64,000 nt of DNA, taken from NCBI RefSeq assembly GCF_009910705.1, contig NZ_JAAAXJ010000012.1:1-64000 (forward strand), read 5' to 3'. The position numbers and the translations under genes are program-made. The stretch comes from Microvirga arsenatis. GTDB lineage: Bacteria; Pseudomonadota; Alphaproteobacteria; Rhizobiales; Beijerinckiaceae. Below are positions 41,536 through 49,259 of the stretch, in pieces. The notes beneath the pieces were generated by a model. The model worked only from the letters and a program-made list of their open reading frames with translations. It ran no database searches and was not told where the DNA came from. Position 1 is the stretch's first letter, and every line of letters begins with the position of its first letter.

Positions 41536-41892
41536 GGGGCGGCCGCTGGATGCCTGAAACGAAACGGTGATGCAGCACCATAACGTGCCGGGCCGGCCCC
41601 GCGTAGGCGGCATGGGCGGAAAATGCAAACAGGATGAACGAAGTCTTACGCAGGGCGCCTTGGGCTAAGTCTCTGATGGATAAGCTGAAAGTGAATTAGG
41701 TCTCCTGGGGCTGCAGCCTTCTGGCGCCCCTGCGGGACTCGCCGAGAGGGAGGAGGCCCGAGCAATTAGGTTTCGTTTAAGCCGCCTCTGGGAAGGTCGC
41801 GATCGGAAGGACAGGATCCGGTGCCTTGCCGCCTTGCCTTGCGGGCGGCGTGGTCCAGAACGACATCATTCTTCGAAGACGGAACCAATCCC

Positions 41893-42732
41893 GTGCGTGA
41901 CGCGCTTGCCGACCAGCCCGATGACGATTTCGACCTACCCGCCGTGGTGAGGCGGAAGGCCCCGGCGCGTGCGCCGCAAAAGCGCCCGACCAAGCCGCAG
42001 CCCAGGCCGGGCGCCGGCGAACGCGCCGTATCGTTCGTTCTCGACCACCCGCGCCAGATCCTTGCGGCTCTCCTCCTCACCGGCTGCGGCGGCGCCATCG
42101 CCTGGAATGCGCTGGCGCTGCAGAGCAGCCGCCATCCCGCCCCGCTCTTCGGCGCGCGGGAGGTGCTGCTCGCGCCCGAGCCGCCCCAGGCCAGCGCCTC
42201 CCGACCCCTCCCGCCGACGCGTCCGGGAGCACCGCCTGCCGAAGACCTGCCCCCCGCATCGCCGGCCGAGTCCGTCGCCCAGGCGCCGGAGGCCGGGCCG
42301 GCCGTCTCGACGCCCAAGGCTCCTGCCCGCAGCCCCATCGCCGAGATGATCCGCAACGGCGGCCAGCCCGTTCCGGCCACCCCGCCTGCCGCCCGAAGCC
42401 CGCAGCCCGCAGCCCCGGCGGCGCCCGCACCCGCGCCGGCCGTGCGGACGGCCACGACGCGCGATCCCATCGCGGAGATGATCCGCATGGGCGGTCCGGT
42501 GCCGGTGCCGCCCGCGAATGTGGGGCGCTCCGATCCCGGCGATCTCGTGCTGGCGGGTCAGCGCGCCCTGGCGCGGCTCGGCTACAGCGTGAAGGTCGAC
42601 GGCGTCATGGGGGCCGGAACCCGGCAGGCCATCGAGCGCTTCGAGCAGGACCGGCGCCTGCCGGTGACGGGCGAGCTCAACGCGCGCACCGTGCGCGAGC
42701 TTTCCGCCGCCTCGGGCATCGCGGTTCAGTAG
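41893..42732 (+). CDS. Membrane-anchored peptidoglycan-binding protein
   Basis: About 279 residues from the GTG at 41893; the frame is open to 41821 and the start is not certain. A cytoplasmic basic region (KAPARAPQKRPTKPQ) leads to one transmembrane helix ('PRQILAALLLTGCGGAIAWNAL'). A long Pro/Ala-rich periplasmic linker holds two copies of 'PIAEMIRxGG'. The C-terminal 70 residues are a PG_binding_1 domain ('VLAGQRALARLGYSVKVDGV', 'GAGTRQAIERFEQDRRLPVTGEL'). It probably tethers the wall to the inner membrane. Its stop overlaps the GTG start of the next gene by one base. Confidence 0.88.
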   Translation: MRDALADQPDDDFDLPAVVRRKAPARAPQKRPTKPQPRPGAGERAVSFVLDHPRQILAALLLTGCGGAIAWNALALQSSRHPAPLFGAREVLLAPEPPQASASRPLPPTRPGAPPAEDLPPASPAESVAQAPEAGPAVSTPKAPARSPIAEMIRNGGQPVPATPPAARSPQPAAPAAPAPAPAVRTATTRDPIAEMIRMGGPVPVPPANVGRSDPGDLVLAGQRALARLGYSVKVDGVMGAGTRQAIERFEQDRRLPVTGELNARTVRELSAASGIAVQ

Positions 42733-43073
42733 TGGCCAGGCTGCGCTCCGATTTCTGGGTCTCGGCTTATCTCCGCCGCTGCTCGGTGGAGGGAATGGAC
42801 GCCGCCCTGCGCAAGCGCGGCGCGGCCGAGGCGGGAGCCATCTTCGTGAAGGTCGATCGGCTCGACGGCACGGCGAGCCTCTACGGGCCCGCGCCGCAGC
42901 TCTTCCTCGACGGGAGCACCGACCGCCTGTTCGCTCCGATCCTGCAGGGCGTGACGCCCCTGGACGTGGAGGAGCGCATGAGGCGCGAGCTGCGCTTCGA
43001 TCCCGATCTCTGGCTCGTGGAAGTGGACGACCGGGCAGGGCGCCACCTGCTCGATCTTGCCCCCGAGGGCTAG
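42732..43073 (+). CDS. DUF1491 family protein
   Basis: A 113-residue protein starting at a GTG that overlaps the preceding stop (TAGTG). 'LRSDFWVSAYLRRCSVEGMDA', 'AGAIFVKVDRLDGTASLYGPA' and 'DPDLWLVEVDDRAGRHLLDLA' are the family's conserved segments. The family is uncharacterised and widespread in Alphaproteobacteria, often next to the peptidoglycan-binding gene seen here. No signal or membrane segment. The 3' end overlaps the convergent DUF2336 gene by four bases. Confidence 0.88.
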   Translation: MARLRSDFWVSAYLRRCSVEGMDAALRKRGAAEAGAIFVKVDRLDGTASLYGPAPQLFLDGSTDRLFAPILQGVTPLDVEERMRRELRFDPDLWLVEVDDRAGRHLLDLAPEG

Positions 43074-44071
43074 TGCGCCCCGCCTTCCCCGGACAAGGCG
43101 CGCACCCCGAGAATGGCCTCCACGAGGCTGAGCGCCACCGGCTCCGGAACGTCGCGCATCTCCCGCAGCAGCTCCTTGAGCGCCGAGAGCGGATGGGAGA
43201 GGGCGGGGTGCAGGGTAAGAAGGATCCGCCCCCCATCCCGCCGGGAGACGCCCAGCGCCTTCAGGGCGAGCGCCAGGAGGCGGTGACGCCCGATCCTGAG
43301 CAGCCGCCACTCGGTCGTCGCAGGAAAGCCGAGGGCGGCGGTGAGCAGGGCTTCGAAGCGCCCGTCGTCGCCCTTGCGGCTCGCGGCGAGAAGATCCGCC
43401 ACGTCATCCTGCGACAGGCGGCAGGCGAGGCTCACGCGCCGGCGCGCAAGGTGCGCCGCAACCCGCTCCCGGATCGCGTGGCGGCGCGCCCGGTCGGCGG
43501 CCAGATAGAGCGCGGCCTCGTCCATCGTGCCGAGATCCGGGCGCGCGAGGAGGATGCCGGCGAGGGCCGGGCGGTGCCGGGCGCGTTGCAGGAGCGTGGC
43601 AAAGGGCGCGCAGCCCGGCGGCAGGTCCGGGTTGCCGGCCAGCGCGTCCTCGACGGGCTCTTCGCCCAGAACGAGCAGCCTGTCGGCGGCCGGCGCAGCA
43701 ATGCCCGATCGGCGCGCAAGCCGCAGGCGCCCCTCCGCGGTTGCGAGCTCATGCCTCCATCCCCCGGGGCAGGATGCAGCACCGACGGTCGGAGAATGCC
43801 GTGCGAGGTGGTCGCGAATGGAGGCCGGGGTGTCCTCGCAGGGCGCGAGGATGCGGGCGAGCTCGGCGAGGGTGGCCGAATCAGCGCGCGGGAGGAAGCC
43901 CAGAACCAGGGCCTCGAACGTTTCGATGCTCTCCCGGTCGCGCGCGGGGGCGGCGACGAACATTTCCGCGTTGATCCTTAGGAGAGCGGCGCGAGCATCG
44001 GAGGTAGCCCCTTCGGAGGAGCCGAAGCCCGACAGGCCGGACCAGGGATCCGGATTCGCAGAGGACGCCAT
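43070..44071 (-). CDS. DUF2336 family protein
   Basis: A 333-residue, mostly helical protein from ATG 44071 (a TTG two codons up is also in frame). 'RDRESIETFEALVLGFLPRAD', 'TLAELARILAPCEDTPASI' and 'VAAHLARRRVSLACRLSQDDV' show HEAT-like helix pairs typical of DUF2336, a family with unknown function in Alphaproteobacteria. There is no signal or membrane segment. A possible CtrA site lies 47-62 bases upstream of its start. Confidence 0.85.
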   Translation of the reverse strand: MASSANPDPWSGLSGFGSSEGATSDARAALLRINAEMFVAAPARDRESIETFEALVLGFLPRADSATLAELARILAPCEDTPASIRDHLARHSPTVGAASCPGGWRHELATAEGRLRLARRSGIAAPAADRLLVLGEEPVEDALAGNPDLPPGCAPFATLLQRARHRPALAGILLARPDLGTMDEAALYLAADRARRHAIRERVAAHLARRRVSLACRLSQDDVADLLAASRKGDDGRFEALLTAALGFPATTEWRLLRIGRHRLLALALKALGVSRRDGGRILLTLHPALSHPLSALKELLREMRDVPEPVALSLVEAILGVRALSGEGGAH

Positions 44072-44117
44072 ACGCAACTCGCTTCAACGCAACGTCCGGC
44101 AGGCTAGGCCGCGACCG

Positions 44118-44133
44118 TTAGCGCCTCTTTAAC
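44118..44133. promoter_or_regulatory. Possible CtrA-binding site
   Basis: TTAG-N7-TTAAC at 44118-44133 differs by one base from the CtrA consensus TTAA-N7-TTAAC. It lies inside an inverted repeat GACCGTTA/TAACGGTC (44113-44120 and 44130-44137) in the 252-base gap between the divergent DUF2336 gene and the 67-residue small gene. Binding is unproven. The rest of the gap shows another TTAACC at about 44252. Confidence 0.35.
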
Positions 44134-44323
44134 GGTCTTGAACCCTTGCGCCATTGGTCCTTTACTCAAAGGAACATAAGCGCGGCCGTGACTGTTGTTT
44201 TCATGTCAGGCCTAGCCTTTTTCGGTGAGGTGCCAAGGCCTGGAAACCAACCGTTAACCATAGGTCCGTTTTTTGTGAGTTCAGTCTTCGAGGCAGCAGA
44301 AGAGGCGCGAGAGGGAGGGCACA

Positions 44324-44527
44324 ATGCAGGACATGTGGACCAGATCACCGGGGGTGGTGATCGCATTTCCGGAGAGCAGCGAGCGACCGCCGCGACCGCA
44401 TCTCTCCGCCGACGAACCCAGGGGCGAGATTCTGCTCTTCACGGGCGTCCGGTATGAACGGCCTTCTCCCAATCCAGGACCGTCCCGTCCCCTCGCTTCC
44501 AACCGTCCCGGCCGCCGCCGGTCTTAA
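44324..44527 (+). CDS. Small conserved-looking protein, 67 residues
   Basis: MQDMWTRSPGVVIAFPESS... to 'GEILLFTGVRYERPSPN...RRRS'. A strong GAGGGAGG box stands five bases before the ATG. The segment 'GEILLFTGVRYER' with a Pro/Arg-rich tail is a pattern I recall in short hypothetical proteins of Hyphomicrobiales, which supports a real gene. There is no membrane segment; the protein is basic at the C-terminus. Function unknown. Confidence 0.7.
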   Translation: MQDMWTRSPGVVIAFPESSERPPRPHLSADEPRGEILLFTGVRYERPSPNPGPSRPLASNRPGRRRS

Positions 44528-44569
44528 ATCGATCCCTTTTTCATGACGCCTGGCGCCGTTGGGCGCCGA

Positions 44570-45067
44570 TCAGGAGCGCGACAGGTCGCGCACCATCAGC
44601 ACCGCATCCGGCCCATAGCTCGAGAGCTTCGCCTCCAGGCCGGGCACGGTGAGCACGCGAAAACCCGCCTTCTCCCAGAACGCCTGCGACCCGTTGACGG
44701 CAACGAGCGACACCTCGCGAAAGCCCTCGCGGCGTGCATGCGCGGTCATCCTGTCGGCTGCCGCGAGCGCATGACCTTTGCCCCGCGCCTCCGGCAGCAG
44801 GGCGACGTCGTGGATGTAGTAGGTCGTCGGTGCGGACGGGATTTCCCTCAGGAGCCTGTTCAGGGGCGGCGGCTCCCCGGAGCGCCAGGGATGGGTGAGC
44901 GCGTAGCCGGTGGCGTGCCCGTCCTCGACCAGCATGAGGCAACCCTGCGGATAGAGGCGCAGGCGCTCGGCCAGAACCTCCGCGTCCTCCGGGTGGTTCA
45001 CATGGATCGCGTCCGCGAGAGCCTGCACCCGAGGCAGGTCCTCCGGCGTCATGGGGCGCCAGGGCAT
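44570..45067 (-). CDS. GNAT-family N-acetyltransferase
   Basis: A 165-residue acetyltransferase: 'WRPMTPEDLPRVQALADAIH', then motif A 'YYIHDVALLPEARGKGHALAAADRM' with the acetyl-CoA loop R-G-K-G-H-A, and motif B 'GFREVSLVAVNGSQAFWEKAGF'. The acceptor is unknown. It starts four bases after the DUF1254 stop and is the last gene of the PBP1a-DUF1214-DUF1254-GNAT unit. Confidence 0.92.
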   Translation of the reverse strand: MPWRPMTPEDLPRVQALADAIHVNHPEDAEVLAERLRLYPQGCLMLVEDGHATGYALTHPWRSGEPPPLNRLLREIPSAPTTYYIHDVALLPEARGKGHALAAADRMTAHARREGFREVSLVAVNGSQAFWEKAGFRVLTVPGLEAKLSSYGPDAVLMVRDLSRS

Positions 45068-45071
45068 GCTC

Positions 45072-45635
45072 CTACGCGTCCTGCTCCGCCGTGCACGAGA
45101 CGGCCTTCGCCGTCTCTTCCGCCTGCCGGCGCAGGCTGGGCGTGGGAGCCGCCACGCGCACGATGACGAAGCCCTGCTGCTCCGGCGCCACGATCCGCAC
45201 GTCGCGGGAGGGATCGTTCTCGTCCTCCGCCGCCCGCGCCTCGTCGAGCTGGCGGGCGGTCATGGCGACGATCTCGAGCTCGCCGCGGATCGCCGCGCGG
45301 TCCGTGACGGCGAAGAACACGCCGCCGGTTTTCTTGTGGAAGGAGAAGGAGAGGGGCAGCGCGCCCGTCTTGGCCGCCACGCGCATGGGGCCGTTGCGCA
45401 GGTCGAAGGCGCAGGCCGCCACCGCCACGGCCGGGTCCGGCCGCGGCAGCCAGGTGTTCTCGCCGCCCGGGGCGCCGATGATCTGCGCCTTGTCGGCGGT
45501 CAGGGTCGGCTGGATCTTCGCGAAGGCGTCCTGCTCGGCGAGATAGGGGCTCGCGAGGATCGCCGCGATGTGGACGCCCACGGCCAGCACGAGGCCGGAG
45601 AGGGTTGCGATCAGGAAGCGGCCGAACCCTCTCAT
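45072..45635 (-). CDS. DUF1254-type membrane-anchored protein
   Basis: A 187-residue protein from ATG 45635 (GGAG just before). An N-terminal helix (MRGFGRFLIATLSGLVLAVG) is followed by 'SPYLAEQDAFAKIQPTLTADK', 'LPRPDPAVAVAACAFDLRNGPM' and 'LPLSFSFHKKTGGVFFAVTDR', matching the short DUF1254 proteins of Hyphomicrobiales. It overlaps the DUF1214 gene by four bases (ATGA). DUF1254 and DUF1214 commonly occur together, sometimes fused; no biochemical role is established. Probably periplasmic and anchored. Confidence 0.82.
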   Translation of the reverse strand: MRGFGRFLIATLSGLVLAVGVHIAAILASPYLAEQDAFAKIQPTLTADKAQIIGAPGGENTWLPRPDPAVAVAACAFDLRNGPMRVAAKTGALPLSFSFHKKTGGVFFAVTDRAAIRGELEIVAMTARQLDEARAAEDENDPSRDVRIVAPEQQGFVIVRVAAPTPSLRRQAEETAKAVSCTAEQDA

Positions 45636-46300
45636 GCTCCGCACCCCAGGCGACGAATGGCGGGAAAGTCGCCTTCCTCGAGGTTCGCGCCGGCCGCTCC
45701 CGGAGGATCGTAGAGCCGCAGCACGACGGAGAAGGTGCCCGAGGCCGGAAGCTGGAGCCAGTTGCCGGGCTGCAGGTGCCGGGAGAGGGCAATCGTGAAC
45801 TGATCCCGCGCATCCCGCAGCACCTCCGCCGAGGTGAAGCCCTGGCGCCTGAGTTCGGTGGCAGGCAGGCGCCCCTCCGCATCGTAGAGGCTGAGCGTCC
45901 AGAGACGGGCGGCGGGCGCCACCGGGCCGATGCTGTAGGAGCAGGCGGAATCCAGTGGCCTGCCCTCGCTGTCCGTCGTGGCGGTGAAGCCCAGTCCCTC
46001 GCCCGTGGCGAGCGGAACGTCGCTGCGCCGGGCGAGGAGCGCGCGCATGTAGGGATCGGCCTCGGGCGAGCCGAGCTTCGGCCAAGCCTGCCAGGAGCCG
46101 AGGCGCAGGGTCCCGAAGGGCGGTTCGCCGTCGAGGGCCCAATAGGCCGAGGCAAGGCCGAGCCCCAGCGCGAGGAGGAGCGCATAGACGACCAGGATGG
46201 CGGTGGGGACGCGTCTGTGGGTCACGGGCGTTGAGGGTGTCGATGGCGCGCGCATCGAAGCCGCCGCAGGAGCGTTCGTCAATAGAGCCTCTGCTTGCAT
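45632..46300 (-). CDS. DUF1214-type membrane-anchored protein
   Basis: A 222-residue protein if started at ATG 46300; ATG 46255 is an alternative. One helix (residues 32-52, 'AILVVYALLLALGLGLASAYW') is followed by a periplasmic domain with 'DPYMRALLARRSDVPLATGEGL', 'LWTLSLYDAEGRLP' and 'FSVVLRLYDP', the DUF1214 pattern. It begins three bases after the PBP1a stop and overlaps DUF1254 by four, so all are co-transcribed. Confidence 0.82.
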   Translation of the reverse strand: MQAEALLTNAPAAASMRAPSTPSTPVTHRRVPTAILVVYALLLALGLGLASAYWALDGEPPFGTLRLGSWQAWPKLGSPEADPYMRALLARRSDVPLATGEGLGFTATTDSEGRPLDSACSYSIGPVAPAARLWTLSLYDAEGRLPATELRRQGFTSAEVLRDARDQFTIALSRHLQPGNWLQLPASGTFSVVLRLYDPPGAAGANLEEGDFPAIRRLGCGA

Positions 46301-46303
46301 GCG

Positions 46304-48514
46304 TCAGGGCATCGCCACTTGGCGCGGCGCGGTCGCGGCGGCCGAGCTGCGCGGGGTCTCCGGCGCCCTGCCCGTGACGGACGAGCGGTCGACCGACTGG
46401 AACAGGGTGCCGATGCCTCCCAGGACCTCATAGGACCGCCGGGAGAGCGTGCCCGCCAGGAAGGCCTGGGCGGGGGTCTGGGCCTGATCCGCCGCCGGGC
46501 GGGAGGCCGAGGCCACGCGGCTGGCATTGGCCGGGCTTGCGCCGGGGATCGGGCGGATCTCCAGGTTCTGGTGCGCGACGTTCATCACCTCATGCCAGGT
46601 CATCGCCGGAAGCGTGCCGCCGGTCATGTCGTTCATGGGGCTGGAATCGTCGTTGCCGTACCAGACGCTCGCCACCAGGTTCCCGGTGTAGCCCACGAAC
46701 CAGGCGTCCTTGTAACCGTTGGTGGTGCCGGTCTTGCCGGCGACCGGAATGCCCTCGAGGATGGCGCGCTTGCCGGTGCCTTCCTCGACCACCTTGTTGA
46801 GCATGTAGTTCATGTCCTGAACCACCCGGGCGTCGAGCACCTGCTTGGGCGCCGTGTCCCGGTCGTGGCGGAAGATGACCTCGCCCGAGGAGTTGCGGAC
46901 CTCCCACGCGGCATAGGGGTCCGCCCGCTTGCCGCCATTGGCGAAGACCGCATAGGCCGCCGCCATGTCGATGGGGGTGACCTCGGCGGCGCCGATGGGG
47001 AGCGAGCTCGAATCCGTCAGCGGATGGGTGAGACCCATGCGCTTGGCGGTGTCCACGATCACGGCGCGGCCGGCCTTGGCGTTGCCCTTGCCGATCTCCA
47101 CCGACATCCGGACGGGAATGGAGTTGATCGAGCGCGCCAGGGCCGAGGTGAGCGACATCGAGCCGGAGAAGGAGCGGCTGTAGTTCTGCGGACACCAGTT
47201 GCCGAGGCAGATCGGCTGGTCCACCACGGTCGCGTTCGGGCGCAGCTTCGGGTTGACCGTCATCGCCGCCGCATAGACGAACGGCTTGAAGGAGGAGCCC
47301 GGCTGGCGCAGGCCGGCGGTCGCGCGGTTGAACTGGCTCTGGCCGTAATCGCGCCCGCCGACGATGGCACGCACCGCGCCGTCGACGTCCATGACGACGA
47401 TGGCACCCTGGCCGACCTTGTACTGGCGCCCGTGCTGGCGGAGCATGTTCTCCAAAGTCTGCTCCGCGTGCCGCTGGAGCGCCGTGTCGAGGGGCGTCTT
47501 CACGATCAGCACGCGCTCGTTGCCGAACTTCTTCTGGGAAGCGAGCACCTTCACCTGCTCGAAGGCCCAGTCCAGGTAGAAGTCCGGGGTCGTCTCGCGC
47601 TCCCGGTTGACGGGGGTGGCGGGGTTGCGCCGGGCGGTCTGGATCTGGCCCTCGGTGAGGAAGCCCGCCTCCACCATGTTGCGCAGCACCTCGTTCGCCC
47701 GGGCGCGGGCGGCGGGCAGGTTCACGTGGGGCGCATATTTGGTGGGCGCCTTGAACAGGCCCGCCAGCATGGCGGATTCCGAGAGCGTCAGGTCCTTGGC
47801 GGGCTTGCCGAAATAGTAGTCGGCCGCCGCCACCACGCCATGGGCGCCGCCGCCCATGTAGGCGCGGTCTAGATAGAGCTTGAGGATCTCGTCCTTGGTC
47901 AGGTGGAACTCGAGCCAGATCGCGAGGAAGGCTTCCTTGATCTTGCGCTCGAGGGAGCGCTCGTTGGTGAGAAAGAGGTTTTTTGCCAGCTGCTGGGTGA
48001 TGGAGGACCCGCCCTGCACCACGCCGCCGCCCTGGGCATTGACCAGAAGGGCGCGGAAGGTGCCGATGGGGTCGATGCCCCAGTGCTCGTAGAAGCGCCG
48101 GTCCTCGGTCGCGAGGGCCGCCTTGATCATGTGATCCGGAAAATCCTCGAGCTTGTAGGAATCGTCGAGATGGAGGCCGCGGCGGCCGATCTCCTGCCCG
48201 TAGCGGTCGAGGAAGGTGACGGCGAGGTCCTGGGTCTTCAGCCAGTCGTCCTCCGTCTCCCGGAAGGCGGGCAGGGCGAGGGCCAGCATCACGACGGACC
48301 CGGCGGCGCCGAGGGTCGCCGCCTCGCTCGTCAGGTCGAGGATCGCCCGGGGAGCGCCGCGGAACCGCAGGCACTTCATCTTCTCCGAATACCATTCCCA
48401 CGCGCCCGCCAGCGCCCGCCCGCCCTGGAAGAGGGTCGAGTTCAGCCAGGCGTCGAATGCAAGCGCGGCACGCTTGACCCGTGTCGTGAAGGGGATGGGG
48501 GGCTGCTGGCTCAC
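46304..48514 (-). CDS. Penicillin-binding protein 1A-type bifunctional transglycosylase/transpeptidase
   Basis: A 736-residue protein from the GTG at 48514 (AAAGGA five bases upstream; the frame is open further). One transmembrane helix lies at about 65-85. The GT51 domain has Glu137 ('ATEDRRFYEHWGID'), 'GGSSITQQLAKNLFL' and 'KIKEAFLAIWLE'. The transpeptidase domain has Ser407-x-x-Lys410 ('GSSFK'), Ser462-Ile-Asn464 and Lys594-Thr-Gly596 ('AGKTGTTNG'). It polymerises and crosslinks peptidoglycan. It leads a four-gene unit with DUF1214, DUF1254 and a GNAT. Confidence 0.95.
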   Translation of the reverse strand: MSQQPPIPFTTRVKRAALAFDAWLNSTLFQGGRALAGAWEWYSEKMKCLRFRGAPRAILDLTSEAATLGAAGSVVMLALALPAFRETEDDWLKTQDLAVTFLDRYGQEIGRRGLHLDDSYKLEDFPDHMIKAALATEDRRFYEHWGIDPIGTFRALLVNAQGGGVVQGGSSITQQLAKNLFLTNERSLERKIKEAFLAIWLEFHLTKDEILKLYLDRAYMGGGAHGVVAAADYYFGKPAKDLTLSESAMLAGLFKAPTKYAPHVNLPAARARANEVLRNMVEAGFLTEGQIQTARRNPATPVNRERETTPDFYLDWAFEQVKVLASQKKFGNERVLIVKTPLDTALQRHAEQTLENMLRQHGRQYKVGQGAIVVMDVDGAVRAIVGGRDYGQSQFNRATAGLRQPGSSFKPFVYAAAMTVNPKLRPNATVVDQPICLGNWCPQNYSRSFSGSMSLTSALARSINSIPVRMSVEIGKGNAKAGRAVIVDTAKRMGLTHPLTDSSSLPIGAAEVTPIDMAAAYAVFANGGKRADPYAAWEVRNSSGEVIFRHDRDTAPKQVLDARVVQDMNYMLNKVVEEGTGKRAILEGIPVAGKTGTTNGYKDAWFVGYTGNLVASVWYGNDDSSPMNDMTGGTLPAMTWHEVMNVAHQNLEIRPIPGASPANASRVASASRPAADQAQTPAQAFLAGTLSRRSYEVLGGIGTLFQSVDRSSVTGRAPETPRSSAAATAPRQVAMP

Positions 48515-48729
48515 GGCGGTCCTTTGGAGCGGGCCGGGGGACCGGCCTGCCTTCTTTATGATCGTTGAATTCCCTAGCGGCAACGCCGAAGCGTGGCGAG
48601 GCTGATATATATAACTCGGAACCTTGTTTGTAGGTTCACAGAGTTTTACCTCTTCCGAGGTAAGCGCTGCCGGCGGTGCGGTTTGGCACTTTCCCTCAAA
48701 CCGCCGCAAAGAGACCTCAAAGCACGCCC

Positions 48730-49224
48730 ATGCCCCATGTCGCACCCCTGATCCGCTCCCAACCGGAGGAGCAGCCCTTCTGGCGCGTGAAGACGCTCGA
48801 GGCCATGAGCCTCGACGAGTGGGAGAGCCTGTGCGACGGCTGCGGGCGCTGCTGCCTCGTCAAGCTGGAGGACGAGGATACGGCCGAGGTGATGTACACC
48901 AATGTGGGCTGCACCCTTCTCGACGACCAGACCTGCCGCTGCCGCGACTACCCGAACCGCCAAGCCAAGGTGGCCGATTGCGTGCGCCTGACGCCCCAGG
49001 CCGTGCGGGGCCTCTCCTGGCTGCCACGGACCTGCGCCTACCGCCTGCTGGCGGAGGGGCGCGATCTTCCCTGGTGGCACCCGCTCGTCTCCGGCGACCC
49101 GGAGACGGTGCACGCGGCCGGCATCTCGGTCCGCGACCGGGTGGCCGGCCCCGAGGAGAACTTCAGCATCGCCGAGCTCCTGGAGCGCATCACTGACTGG
49201 CCGATGGAAGATCCCTCAGAGTAG
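48730..49224 (+). CDS. YcgN/YkgJ-type cysteine cluster protein (UPF0260)
   Basis: A 164-residue protein from ATG 48730; an in-frame start at 48676 exists. The conserved cluster '[14 protein letters not shown]' has Cys35, 38, 41 and 42, followed by '[18 protein letters not shown]', 'VADCVRLTP' and '[11 protein letters not shown]'. The pattern of eight or more Cys suggests a bound metal, zinc or iron-sulfur, and matches UPF0260. It is divergent from the PBP1a gene across 215 bases with AT-rich promoter-like DNA. Confidence 0.9.
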   Translation: MPHVAPLIRSQPEEQPFWRVKTLEAMSLDEWESLCDGCGRCCLVKLEDEDTAEVMYTNVGCTLLDDQTCRCRDYPNRQAKVADCVRLTPQAVRGLSWLPRTCAYRLLAEGRDLPWWHPLVSGDPETVHAAGISVRDRVAGPEENFSIAELLERITDWPMEDPSE

Positions 49225-49259
49225 GGCTGGGGCGGAGCGCCGCCCCGGACGCGGGCTCC

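Noticed and set aside
44146..44457. 103-codon forward frame overlapping the 67-residue gene
   Set aside because: No ribosome site and no recognisable sequence; the overlapping frame from 44324 has a strong ribosome site.
46295..47872. 525-codon forward frame over PBP1a
   Set aside because: Shadow frame; low-complexity and His/Gly/Arg-rich.
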